Shown here: one piece after another, positions 1 to 8,422 of the stretch
Position numbering within the stretch: the stretch's first letter is position 1
Layout: each line of letters begins with the position of its first letter
Position numbers and translations under genes: made by a program
From: Dyadobacter luteus
Lineage (GTDB): Bacteria; Bacteroidota; Bacteroidia; Cytophagales; Spirosomataceae
Direction of reading: 5' to 3'
Assembly: GCF_003383615.1 (NCBI RefSeq)
Contig: NZ_QNUL01000003.1
Coordinates: 1-64,000, forward strand
Length of the DNA: 64,000 nucleotides
Notes under the pieces: model-generated
Databases searched by the model: none
Told to the model about the DNA's origin: nothing
The model's input: only the letters and a program-made list of their open reading frames with translations

Positions 1-462
1 TTAAGTCGAAAATGGGCACCAATAGGGCATAGACCCATTGCACCAGTTAAAATCGGTTATGAGAACACGTACTTATATTTAACGGTTTGCCCTTTTACTG
101 GAGAAGGTTTTGCAACATTTCTTCCTAAGCTTGACAGTAAATCCTTCCGCTGGTTTATTCAAAAAGTAGAAGAGAGTATCAGTAAAAAATCCCTTTTCAT
201 AGCTGACGGAGCGAAAGCCCACAAGGAGGAACTTTTCGATGCCAACAAATTGGTATTTAAGAAACTGCCGCCTGCTTGTCCTGAACTAAATCCTGTTGAA
301 AGGTTTTTCAAGGAAGTACGGAAATATCTAAAAAACAAAGTTTTTGAAAGCCTTGAACTTCCTCAGCAAAAAATCCAAAAAGTGGTAGAGACCATTTCTT
401 CATCAGTTGACAACATAATTTCACTTACCTGTTTTCCATATATTAAGAATACGTCCATTTAA
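1..462 (+). CDS. IS630-family transposase, C-terminal part (cut by window edge)
   Basis: The frame is open from base 1 to the TAA at 460-462 (153 residues), so the N-terminus lies outside the window. Three blocks typical of the IS630/Tc1-mariner DDE domain are visible: RKWAPIGHRP near residues 3-12, DGAKAH near 69-74 (a likely second catalytic Asp), and LNPVERFFKEVR near 96-107, which carries the final catalytic Glu. The protein would cut and join DNA during cut-and-paste transposition. No terminal inverted repeat or TA target duplication could be identified after the stop, so the right end of the element is undefined. Family assignment is firm; whether the full gene is intact cannot be seen. 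Confidence 0.85.
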   Translation, partial: LSRKWAPIGHRPIAPVKIGYENTYLYLTVCPFTGEGFATFLPKLDSKSFRWFIQKVEESISKKSLFIADGAKAHKEELFDANKLVFKKLPPACPELNPVERFFKEVRKYLKNKVFESLELPQQKIQKVVETISSSVDNIISLTCFPYIKNTSI

Positions 463-510
463 ATTGTAATTAGTATAATTAGATAAAAATATTTCTACAA
501 AACTTCCGTA

Positions 511-551
511 ATATGGCTAATGGTTTAATTTTAAACCCATCTATATTTGTA
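511..551 (+). promoter_or_regulatory. Promoter-like element A (matches the one at 1965-2005)
   Basis: ATATGGCTAATGGT at 511-524 is followed, 31 bases from its start, by TATATTTGTA at 542-551. The latter contains TAnnTTTG, the Bacteroidota -7 consensus. An almost identical arrangement with the same 31-base offset lies at 1965-2005. There is no TTTG at the usual -33 position, so the conserved upstream block may be an activator site instead. The only thing downstream is the hairpin-rich non-coding DNA. Promoter activity is inferred from the motif and the duplication. Confidence 0.4.
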
Positions 552-679
552 TCAAAAGCAGCACTTTCTAAAGAAGAAACTACATTGTTGCTTCCTGCAT
601 ACAGAAACAATATTCTATCGCTATACACACATTATTAAATAATTCGGATCGCCAATAACTATACACACACCTGTCATCA

Positions 680-716
680 ATCGTTTAATCGGATAACAGA
701 TATCCGATTAAACGAT
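680..716. repeat. Perfect 16-bp inverted repeat, 5-nt loop
   Basis: ATCGTTTAATCGGATA (680-695) is the exact reverse complement of TATCCGATTAAACGAT (701-716), with loop ACAGA. No T-run follows on either strand, so a simple intrinsic terminator is not obvious. It could be a structured RNA element, a protein-binding palindrome or an end of a small mobile element. Confidence 0.6.
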
Positions 717-763
717 ATCCTCGAAGTAGATAAATTTGTCTTTACTCCGTTATCGAAATACAA

Positions 764-812
764 CGTGTTCACCATGGCATGTACCCAAAAGGTAAACGCC
801 ATGGTGAACACG
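764..812. repeat. Perfect 15-bp inverted repeat, 19-nt loop
   Basis: CGTGTTCACCATGGC (764-778) and GCCATGGTGAACACG (798-812) are exact reverse complements. On the minus strand the hairpin lies 18 bases past the stop of the LuxR-type regulator, so it could end that transcript, although no T-tract follows. It is the second strong hairpin within 140 bases. Confidence 0.6.
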
Positions 813-829
813 TTCCTGAATCTCCGGAC

Positions 830-1483
830 TTATTGATCGGATGTTTTCAATTCATTGGTGTATTCTTCTACTTTCTTATAAAGTTCTACCGTATTTTCAG
901 CTCCCATCTTTTCCAGAATACGAGCTTTGTGCGTACTCACTGTCGAGAATTTCAAATTGAGCAGCTCAGCAATTTCTTTTGTCCATTTCCCCATGATCAA
1001 AAGATCCAAAACCTCTCTTTCCCGCGGCGTCAGCGACTCCATCGGATTGGGCAGTAAGGTTCTGTTATGGAGAAAATTGTCCAGTATCTGGGCCTGTACA
1101 TGCGGTCTCAGATACTTTTTATTCTGTAACACTGTTCGAATTGCAGTTTCCGTTTCTTCGTCAGAGGCATTTTTCGGAAGATATCCATTCGCCCCCATAG
1201 AAATACAGTGAGGGGCATTGTGCAGCTCATCACGGCCACTACATACCAGAACCGGAGCTCCTGAAGACTGCTTGTGTAACACTTGTATCATTCCCGCGCC
1301 AGTACCACCCGGAATACTCAAATCAAGAATGATCATATCAAATCGATAATTCTCAGCCTGAGTCATTGCTTCCTTCAAAGTGCCTGCGTGGACTACAATG
1401 CACTCTCCGACAACTTTTCGAACAGTACCTTCCAAAGCTTTCCGGATAATCGGATGATCATCTAACAGTAATATGTTTTTCAT
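830..1483 (-). CDS. LuxR/NarL-family response regulator
   Basis: A 217-residue DNA-binding response regulator. The receiver (about 1-120) has the acidic pair D8-D9 in LLLDDHP, the phospho-acceptor D54 in MIILDLSIPGG, and K104 in YLPK, so it should accept phosphate from a kinase. The C-terminal LuxR helix-turn-helix (about 150-210) has SLTPREREVLDLL and the recognition-helix region TVSTHKARILEKMG. The ATG at 1481-1483 is chosen because it directly precedes the first receiver strand; the frame extends 19 codons upstream as an unlikely hydrophobic tail. No kinase is adjacent. The nearest is the reg_prop kinase at 4897-8064, a possible but unproven partner. A TAGTTTTG (-7-like) lies on the minus strand at 1505-1512. 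Confidence 0.9.
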   Translation of the reverse strand: MKNILLLDDHPIIRKALEGTVRKVVGECIVVHAGTLKEAMTQAENYRFDMIILDLSIPGGTGAGMIQVLHKQSSGAPVLVCSGRDELHNAPHCISMGANGYLPKNASDEETETAIRTVLQNKKYLRPHVQAQILDNFLHNRTLLPNPMESLTPREREVLDLLIMGKWTKEIAELLNLKFSTVSTHKARILEKMGAENTVELYKKVEEYTNELKTSDQ

Positions 1484-2403
1484 GAGGGGAAAATTATTGA
1501 GGCTCAAAACTACTAGAGAAAGCAATGGTATCATCTCCAAATATTTCGATTTTATTTTCGATATGTCCCTTTGATTACCACGTAAAATTTCATGTCAAGC
1601 TCTTCGATTCTTCTCCATTTCTCCGAGAAGCCACATTTTCATTTTTTAAGTTTCTTTCCAAAGCTAGTAAGTCTGGGCACATTAATATACATATCAAAGT
1701 ACTCGTTAACAAAATATTACCAAATCATATACCAGAAAAATAAGGCATTACTTGTTGTCTTCATCTGCTACTCGGACACCTCAATAACAAAAGTAGATAC
1801 AGTTCTACAACTTCGCATATTCATCAATTTCACATCGTATTCTTTACACTATAAACAAATCATTACCTGGACTGGTACACACCATGAGTTGTATCATTTC
1901 AAACATTTAGTCATTGGATTCCTTACGAAATGCATTATCGTAATATTTCTGTTTTTAGTAAGCTATATGGCTAATAGTAGGAGTTTTCAGAAAAATACAT
2001 TTGTACTGTAAACACACAAATCACTATAGCACTATGATACAATTTTCCTTCACTTCACCTCATTGTAACCGTCACCCGCAAGTAACATGTCTGCAACATT
2101 GCCGATCCGAAATGTTTCGTAGTCACCCTTAACTTTGCTCATCGGACAAGTTATAATTTCCCACAACCACTCATAACGCACAACAATATACGAAGATAAT
2201 ATCCTCATACCTTTTAAGTTGCGAGGTGGCATTCCCATAGCTACTTTTCCCGGTGTATCCTTTATTTCAGAGGGTGCATTTGGACAGAAAAACTACAGAC
2301 CAATTTCAAGCTGTTGGTTCTGGCTACTTTATCGCATTACGTATACCAAATACCGTTACAAACAGTAAGATTCGCAATACATCTATAAACATAAACAGCA
2401 ACA
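1484..2403. other. Large intergenic region upstream of the S74 protein
   Basis: About 920 bases with no supported gene. Open frames of 139 aa (+, 1592-2011) and 62 aa (-, 2050-2238) are present, but they have no recognisable domain, no ribosome site and a composition typical of translated AT-rich DNA. A promoter-like element sits at 1965-2005. If used, it would give the 2404 gene a leader of nearly 400 nt. Confidence 0.5.
1965..2005 (+). promoter_or_regulatory. Promoter-like element B (matches the one at 511-551)
   Basis: ATATGGCTAATAGT at 1965-1978 (13 of 14 bases as in element A) is followed at the same 31-base offset by TACATTTGTA at 1996-2005, which contains TAnnTTTG. It points toward the S74-domain gene at 2404. 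The shared upstream block with identical spacing suggests a common regulator, possibly one of the neighbouring LuxR-type proteins. That is inference. Confidence 0.4.
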
Positions 2404-3798
2404 ATGAACAAATTAAATCAGCTTTTAAGCGCAGGATTATTAGTATTTGCAGTATCAACTGCCCAGGCTCAGGTTAAGGTGGGTGACAATCCAGCTACAA
2501 TCAATGCCAACTCTGCCCTGGAAATTGAAAGTGCAAACAAAGGGTTATTGTTTCCACGTCTGGAGCTGGTAGCACCCACAAACCCCTCGCCTCTGGCAGG
2601 ACATGTAAAAGGTATGGTCATCTATAACACCAAAGCAGTGGCAGGACTCGAAGAAGGATTGTATGCCAATGATGGTACAAGATGGTCCCTATTGAATAAT
2701 GAAAAAGTGTTTGCAAGCAACGTATTGGGAAGTAATGCACCTTCCGGTTCTTGTGCTGTAGGCACCCTATATACTGATACGTTATCTACCAGCAGTACAG
2801 TGGGTAGGCAATGGACGTGTAGTGGAGGAGCCTGGGTGAGCTACACTCCTGCTACCAGTACTCCTTTTTTTCTGGATGGCACAACCAATGATGCCGGAGG
2901 AAATAAATGGACTTCCATAACACGTTCGGGACCGGTACAGGTGAAATGGACAAACGGATCGCAATCTAACTCAACGAGTCTGGGAGGAGGTAACCTTATT
3001 CTCACCAGAGAAACCGATTGGGCAGGCGGATTTATTGATTTCAAAAGATCTCACGCAGATGCCACGCCTCGTGTCAGACTGGTGTATAATACACCTTGGG
3101 AAGCTTTTGCAATCAATCCCCAAGCCTCTTCAGATGAAGCCAATACTTTCTTTTTTAAAGATAATGGAAGGATGGGAATAGGTGTTGGTAATCCTGGTCA
3201 TAAACTGGATATAAACGGAAACATCAGAGCTGTGCATGCTATATTTAGTGGAAATATTTCTGGTAACCATATTACTGCTACTGGAAACATCGGTGCGGCA
3301 CATGCTTCTTTCAGTGGTAACCTTGTGGTGGAAGGTACTGCTTCTAAACCTGGTGGAGGAGCGTGGGCAGCTACCTCGGATAGAAGGGCTAAAGAGAACA
3401 TCCATCCTTACAATAAGGGAATTAGTGAGCTGATGAAAATAAATACCGTGACTTTCCAGTACCAACCTCAGTTTGCACTTGGGAATAAAACGCACGTCGG
3501 AGTAATAGCTCAGGAAATAGAGGAAGTTTTACCGTCAGTAATTGTAGCAGCAAGTGATGCCAAACTTAAAGATTTTAAGCATGTGGATCCAAGCGAACTT
3601 ACTTACCTATTGATCAATTCTGTAAAAGAACAGCAAAAAGAACTGGATCTTCATAAAGCGGAAATTGCTTCTCTTAAAACACTTTTGAATGAGAAACTGG
3701 CTAAACTAGAGAAACGTGCCAGCAAAAAAGAGAACAGGTTGGCTCGCAAGAACAATGCTAAATTGAATAACAAGTCACGCATTGCAATGAATCCCTGA
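2404..3798 (+). CDS. Secreted protein with C-terminal S74 (endosialidase chaperone) domain
   Basis: 464 residues. An N-terminal signal peptide (about 1-22, ending AQA-Q) exports it. The next part resembles Bacteroidota surface proteins (SALEIESANKGLLFPRL). The middle (about 260-310) has short beta-repeat units around FSGN. From about residue 324 it carries a peptidase S74/intramolecular-chaperone domain: S325-D326 and K330 in TSDRRAKENI, then GVIAQEIEEVLP. A Lys-rich coiled coil ends the protein (about 400-455). In phage tail spikes this domain trimerises the fibre and then cleaves itself off just before the Ser-Asp. Here it probably assembles a trimeric surface fibre or adhesin (inference). 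The gene is flanked by two LuxR-type regulators and ends at a good terminator. Confidence 0.85.
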   Translation: MNKLNQLLSAGLLVFAVSTAQAQVKVGDNPATINANSALEIESANKGLLFPRLELVAPTNPSPLAGHVKGMVIYNTKAVAGLEEGLYANDGTRWSLLNNEKVFASNVLGSNAPSGSCAVGTLYTDTLSTSSTVGRQWTCSGGAWVSYTPATSTPFFLDGTTNDAGGNKWTSITRSGPVQVKWTNGSQSNSTSLGGGNLILTRETDWAGGFIDFKRSHADATPRVRLVYNTPWEAFAINPQASSDEANTFFFKDNGRMGIGVGNPGHKLDINGNIRAVHAIFSGNISGNHITATGNIGAAHASFSGNLVVEGTASKPGGGAWAATSDRRAKENIHPYNKGISELMKINTVTFQYQPQFALGNKTHVGVIAQEIEEVLPSVIVAASDAKLKDFKHVDPSELTYLLINSVKEQQKELDLHKAEIASLKTLLNEKLAKLEKRASKKENRLARKNNAKLNNKSRIAMNP

Positions 3799-3856
3799 TT
3801 GAAATCAACTTCTGGTATTCTCAAATAAAAGAACAACTTTTGAAACCCCTTCTATC

Positions 3857-3889
3857 AGTCTGTCGGTATTATTGCCGGCAGACTTTTTT
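3857..3889 (+). terminator. Intrinsic terminator after the S74 protein
   Basis: AGTCTGTCGG (3857-3866) pairs with CCGGCAGACT (3875-3884), one G-U wobble, followed directly by TTTTT. It lies 58 bases after the stop at 3798 in the same direction. Confidence 0.85.
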
Positions 3890-4120
3890 ATTAACCAATT
3901 CAAGGAGTAAAGTAAAAACATTTTCCTACACAACTGGTAAGTAGAATTGAGCAATAACATTTCACTGTGCCGGGCTTATCCCCAACGTAAGATATTGATC
4001 ATCAATACGCTCAACAGTAGAAACATTTCTATAACGCATAGCATATATAACGTACTTTTATCATCATACTAACTTTATTTTTATTGCGAAAATACAGTTC
4101 TAAACAAACTCAATAGTATT

Positions 4121-4750
4121 ATGAAGCACATCGTCCTTGTAGAAAGTTACCCTATTGTCAGAGCTGGCATAGCCATGTTAATTACAGAAAGCATGTCGGA
4201 AACGTACCAGATACACACAGCAGACAGCATTGAAAAACCCTTCCCAAAAGATCCGGATATCATCATCTTGTCCGTAAATGCAGACGCCATAGCAGAGTTG
4301 GGAAAGAAAATAACTTTGTCAAAAATTAGATGCTCCAAAAGTAAACTAATTGTTTTCTGTGAAAATATGACATATACCGATATTTCTAATCTGATAGCAT
4401 CAGGTGTATCCGGATTTGTATCAAAACGAAGTGAATTTGAACAACTGACCACATGTATTCGGGAAATCGAAATCAGAGAGTACTTCTTTTGTACTGAACT
4501 TATAGGCCTGATCATCTCCCGTTTTGTATCTCCTCAAAACGCAATCCTACCAGAAAAAAGGCACAAATTATCCTCACGTGAAATAGAAATAGCCAGCTAT
4601 CTGGTTAAAGGCATGAAAACTTCTGACATAGCTGTGCAGCTGGACAGAAAGCCTACAACAGTGAGCACTATCAAAAACAATATTTTCAAAAAAATGAATG
4701 TAAATAATGTGATGGCACTCAATGAAGTGATGACAAAACTGCATCTGTAA
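4121..4750 (+). CDS. LuxR-family regulator with degenerate receiver domain
   Basis: 209 residues with the length and layout of a NarL/LuxR response regulator. The receiver lacks the phosphorylation site: the acidic pair is replaced by E8-S9 (VESYP) and the phospho-acceptor position holds S51 (DIIILSVN). The conserved Lys is retained (K102 in FVSKRS). The LuxR helix-turn-helix is intact (KLSSREIEIASYLVKG near 147-162, TTVSTIKNNIFKKM near 178-191). It should therefore bind DNA without Asp phosphorylation, perhaps regulated by ligand, partner or amount. It sits 320 bases after the S74 gene on the same strand, behind a terminator, so it has its own promoter. A partner or antagonist role with the intact regulator at 830-1483 is inference. 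Confidence 0.85.
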   Translation: MKHIVLVESYPIVRAGIAMLITESMSETYQIHTADSIEKPFPKDPDIIILSVNADAIAELGKKITLSKIRCSKSKLIVFCENMTYTDISNLIASGVSGFVSKRSEFEQLTTCIREIEIREYFFCTELIGLIISRFVSPQNAILPEKRHKLSSREIEIASYLVKGMKTSDIAVQLDRKPTTVSTIKNNIFKKMNVNNVMALNEVMTKLHL

Positions 4751-4798
4751 TAAAATGCTGAAGCAAAGTATCTTAATTTGAGTAGATTATGTAAGTGA

Positions 4799-4845
4799 AA
4801 ATATACTCGACAAGTATTTTACTGAATCGAGTATATTTATTTTCT
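4799..4845. terminator. Hairpin between convergent genes, probable bidirectional terminator
   Basis: AAATATACTCGA (4799-4810) is the exact reverse complement of TCGAGTATATTT (4827-4838). A T-rich stretch (ATTTTCTG) follows on the plus strand. It sits between the convergent ends of the genes at 4750 and 4897. Confidence 0.65.
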
Positions 4846-4896
4846 GTACGAGAGAACCTGAGTCGCGTGCCCATGTAAATTCTTCAAACAATAAAT

Positions 4897-7800
4897 CTAT
4901 TCCATGTAATCACTGAAAATAAGGTGAACATGTGCTCCGTTATTATTCTCTGCATACAACCCGACATGCAAAATTTCTGAAATCTCTTTGATTATCAACA
5001 GCCCTAATCCACTATATTCCTGCGGCACATTCTGGGATACATGTGGTGGTTGGTTGAGCCACTGAATAACGCTATCGGGAAATCCCTGTCCCGGATTAGA
5101 GAAAATAAGGTGTATCCCCCCCTCACCCAATTCAGTTTTTACACGCACATCATAATGTTCATAGGAATGCTTTAGGGCATTATCGATCAAATTATGAACC
5201 ATAATCCCCAACAGCTGTGGGGAGGTGGCTATTTCCAGTTCCACAGGCACCTCGTTATGAAAAGAAATACCCCGTTGGGAAAGAACATTTTTAAAAATCC
5301 GGACTTTATCTTCAATCAGTTTGTGTACCAGAACAGGTCGGGCGTTTGTATGTAATCCATAAATTTGACTTTTACTAAAGGTCACAAGGTTTTCAACAAA
5401 AGTGTAAATCTGCCGCGCTGAGCTACTCACTTCCTTAAGAAATTTCCGTGCCCCTTCATTGTCTTCACCTCGTATCATGTCGCCTGCCATGTCGGAAGCT
5501 TTTGCAAAATAGTGAATAGGCGTGCTTACATCATGGCTAATGGATGCCACCAAACGGGATTGCAACTGCATCTGCCGACTGAGTTCTTTTTCGGAAGTCT
5601 GAAGAGAATCCAGCGCTTCCTGCAAATTCCGTGTGCGTTCGGCAACATGCCTTTCCAATTGCTCGTTTCTTGCAAGAAGTCTGCGCGTGCGTATGTAAAA
5701 CAGGGCATACACCAACCCAAGAACAAAAACTGCCAGCGCTATCCGAAACCAAAGCATTTCATACCAGTGCAGCGGTACCGACACAGCCAGCTTTTGTATA
5801 CTATACTTGTTAAAGCCAAAACCATCCGTTTTCCTAACCCAAAGGGTGTACTCTCCCGAAGCAATTTCCGTAAACCTGGCAATAGGTTTCCCTTCTTCTA
5901 CCGGCAACCATTCGCTATCAGCAGGTTTTTCAGTTCCAACTTTCAACACATATGAAATATGCAAATTCTCAGGATTCCCAAAGTAAGCTGTATTGAGATG
6001 AAAGCTGATATTCCGCGGATTTAACGACAATTTTACACGGTCACCGGTGATTTGCCTGAGGACATTGTGCTCTTCAACAAAATCTATCACCAATGGACGG
6101 TCGGGAAGAACCGGCGTGACATACTCGGGCTCGAATAGCACCAAACCCATCAGTGAAGGCAGTGAAACAAAACCGTTCTTCAGCCGCACTGCACAGGGAG
6201 AGCATCCACCATTGAACTCATTCGTGTTAAATCCTTCTTCTTTTGTATGATACAGATAAAACAAGTCAGTTGATTTTCCACGCTGTACACGCTTTACATA
6301 GTTGTACAGATCCTCCACTTTCGCCTGAAAAAGACCCCGGTTTGTCGTGATCCAAAAATAGCCGTTGCGATCTTCCACGATACAATGCGCTGCAGCAAGG
6401 TATCTGTTCGCATCAAGAGGAAATTGGGTCAACCTTTTGCCATCATAGTAAAAGAAGCCATGATGGAAGGTTGTGAAAAAGAGCTCGTCTCCTTTTCCTC
6501 TCAAGTAAAGACTTCTGACAAAAAGATTTTCTGTACCTGGCACTAACTCCCTTACTCGGGTAAGTAAATTAAAACGATAAAGTCCCTTCTCTGTACCCAA
6601 TACTAAATGAGAGGAATCCGTTTGCTGTATACACACCACGTCCTTCATATCGGCAGGATTATAGAATGACCTTACTTCTTTTGAATTGAGTGAAAGACTG
6701 AAGAGCCCCCTTCCTTTAGACCCTACCAGAATCTCGCCATTCCAACTTTCAAAGAGTGTTGTTATATTATCTACGGCAATTTTATGTAGGACCTTATTGC
6801 CATCGGAGGAGTAAATGACTACAAAGCGCTCCTCAGCAATCCACATCCTGCCTAACTTATCGCGCAAAGCGTAGCGTGCTGATGTAGCATTGACATCGTG
6901 CACAACTCCTGCGGTTTGCCTTTCCTCCAGAAGATTTCCACCTGATTTACGAATGCCAACTACTCTTCCACCAGGCAACAAAACCGTATTACTGTCCATA
7001 GAGATCTGGCTATAAGTAACATTTTTATCATCATCCTTGCTTAGGACCAGACTTAAAAAATTTTGCTTTTTTATTACCGTAAGACCCCTTGTTCTACTTC
7101 CCACCAACAAATTTCCCGACCTCTCTTCGTAGTAAACACTTGTAATACCGTTTGTCTTAAACGAAAAGCTCTCCAACAATAGCTCTGTATTCCATGTTCC
7201 CTCTTTGCCAATTTTCAAATAATAGAATCTGTCCTCTATTAGTAAAAAAGCCTGTTGATTTAACGTATTTGCAAAAAGTTCATGTTTGTAATTACCTTTT
7301 TCCCATTCTTTATCATACAGCACATCCCCAAAAATCTTCATAGGCTCAAAAGCTCTCTGCGCGCATTCAGCTACAGTCCCGTCTTCGGTCAAATAATAAA
7401 GTTGTCCATCTAATACGAAAAAGTTTTTAAAATTCGGAAAGTTATGACTCTTGACCCACTGCAACTTAAAATCAGAATAAAACTTAATATGGTTGGCTGT
7501 GACTATATATGCGCAACCCTTACAACCCGAAACGGAATAATGAAGTGTCTCTAAAAAATTTATACGTTTAAGCATCCCTTCAGAAATATCCTGGGCTAAG
7601 TCTATTGTTAGCACATTGAATCCCATCAGAGCCATCATCTCCTGTACTTTGTAAGCCTGGTCGAGCACTGCTCTTCCATTCTCAATACGAACAGACGCAT
7701 TATCTGGGTGGTAAGTATTTATTTTATTACTATTTCCTAATAAATCTGGCAGGAATTTTTGTCCACGATCCATCCCATCCTTGAAAAATTGACTCATACT

Positions 7801-8064
7801 AACAATTCTCTGCCCGTCAAATCTGGCAAGCCCACTTTCAGTCTGTAGCCAGATAAAACCAAGATTATCAGCCACCATACTTTTTACACTATTTTGAGGA
7901 AGCCCATTTTCATCAGTAAAATTCCGTATTGTGTATTTGTTTTTGACAGGTTGTCCGGAAGCTGTAACAGAGGTAATAAACATGACCATGATTATGTGGA
8001 GCCATGTTCTGGGGATATGCAACAAAAGCAATTTTAGTGTGGGTTTGGGTAAATATATATACAA
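4897..8064 (-). CDS. Reg_prop/Y_Y_Y two-component sensor histidine kinase
   Basis: About 1055 residues. An N-terminal hydrophobic stretch (about 12-36, ending TASGQ) precedes a long periplasmic beta-propeller (about 40-690, seen in segments such as GLPQNSVKSMVADNLGFIWL), a Y_Y_Y domain (about 690-755), one membrane helix (about 762-785), a coiled coil and a HisKA/HATPase core. The phospho-acceptor is H844 in SISHDVSTP, the N-box is NLIDNALKHS and the G2 box is GLGLLI. The G1 box reads SNPGQGF rather than the usual DNGxG. Unlike SusR-type hybrids there is no receiver or AraC domain, so it must signal to a separate regulator. The frame opens with a TTG at 8062-8064; an ATG at 7987-7989 would remove most of the signal peptide, so a start at or near the TTG is preferred. 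Confidence 0.88.
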   Translation of the reverse strand: MYIYLPKPTLKLLLLHIPRTWLHIIMVMFITSVTASGQPVKNKYTIRNFTDENGLPQNSVKSMVADNLGFIWLQTESGLARFDGQRIVSMSQFFKDGMDRGQKFLPDLLGNSNKINTYHPDNASVRIENGRAVLDQAYKVQEMMALMGFNVLTIDLAQDISEGMLKRINFLETLHYSVSGCKGCAYIVTANHIKFYSDFKLQWVKSHNFPNFKNFFVLDGQLYYLTEDGTVAECAQRAFEPMKIFGDVLYDKEWEKGNYKHELFANTLNQQAFLLIEDRFYYLKIGKEGTWNTELLLESFSFKTNGITSVYYEERSGNLLVGSRTRGLTVIKKQNFLSLVLSKDDDKNVTYSQISMDSNTVLLPGGRVVGIRKSGGNLLEERQTAGVVHDVNATSARYALRDKLGRMWIAEERFVVIYSSDGNKVLHKIAVDNITTLFESWNGEILVGSKGRGLFSLSLNSKEVRSFYNPADMKDVVCIQQTDSSHLVLGTEKGLYRFNLLTRVRELVPGTENLFVRSLYLRGKGDELFFTTFHHGFFYYDGKRLTQFPLDANRYLAAAHCIVEDRNGYFWITTNRGLFQAKVEDLYNYVKRVQRGKSTDLFYLYHTKEEGFNTNEFNGGCSPCAVRLKNGFVSLPSLMGLVLFEPEYVTPVLPDRPLVIDFVEEHNVLRQITGDRVKLSLNPRNISFHLNTAYFGNPENLHISYVLKVGTEKPADSEWLPVEEGKPIARFTEIASGEYTLWVRKTDGFGFNKYSIQKLAVSVPLHWYEMLWFRIALAVFVLGLVYALFYIRTRRLLARNEQLERHVAERTRNLQEALDSLQTSEKELSRQMQLQSRLVASISHDVSTPIHYFAKASDMAGDMIRGEDNEGARKFLKEVSSSARQIYTFVENLVTFSKSQIYGLHTNARPVLVHKLIEDKVRIFKNVLSQRGISFHNEVPVELEIATSPQLLGIMVHNLIDNALKHSYEHYDVRVKTELGEGGIHLIFSNPGQGFPDSVIQWLNQPPHVSQNVPQEYSGLGLLIIKEISEILHVGLYAENNNGAHVHLIFSDYME

Positions 8065-8314
8065 TAGGGCTATTATTAGCTATACCGTTGAATAATAAAA
8101 ATACTACAAAATGCCGGGTTTGACTATTGAACAAAAGAAAACTTATTCGCTTTCAATGAATAGCTATCTATAAAATACTGAACTACAAAATATTGGCAAC
8201 AACTACTATAATTCGAATATCCGCTACAGCATTGTATGCTAAAAGGGTGAATATTGGCAATTGGTTTTTACAGAACGATGAATATGCAAAAAAGTCCTTC
8301 AGAGACCTGTGGTA

Positions 8315-8356
8315 AGGTGCTGTTACTATCCCCTAAAATCGGGCATAGTAACACCT
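8315..8356 (-). terminator. Hairpin downstream of the AddB-like gene
   Basis: AGGTG..GTTACTAT..CCC (8315-8333) pairs with GGG.ATAGTAAC.ACCT (8341-8356), with two small bulges. It lies about 70 bases past the minus-strand stop at 8423. No strong T-run is present, so terminator function is only likely. Confidence 0.45.
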
Positions 8357-8422
8357 GTTTCAAATAGCCTCCGTATTTACACGGGCATTGCGTGTTGAAG
8401 TAAACAACAACCTCCACAAAAC

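Larger units (their letters stand above)
463..829. other. Non-coding stretch with promoter-like element and two hairpins
   Basis: About 370 bases between the transposase stop and the end of the minus-strand response regulator. No credible protein is encoded. It contains a promoter-like element (511-551), a direct repeat of CTATACACACA (around 620 and 659), and two perfect inverted repeats, at 680-716 and 764-812. The order promoter, hairpin, hairpin would fit a small RNA transcribed rightward, but that is inference. Confidence 0.5.

Noticed and set aside
1592..2011. 139-residue plus-strand ORF upstream of the S74 gene
   Set aside because: Composition is that of translated AT-rich DNA (many Ile, Phe, Tyr, Ser), with no domain, signal or ribosome site, and a promoter-like element sits inside it.
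2050..2238. 62-residue minus-strand ORF
   Set aside because: No recognised family or ribosome site; it overlaps the expected leader of the 2404 gene.
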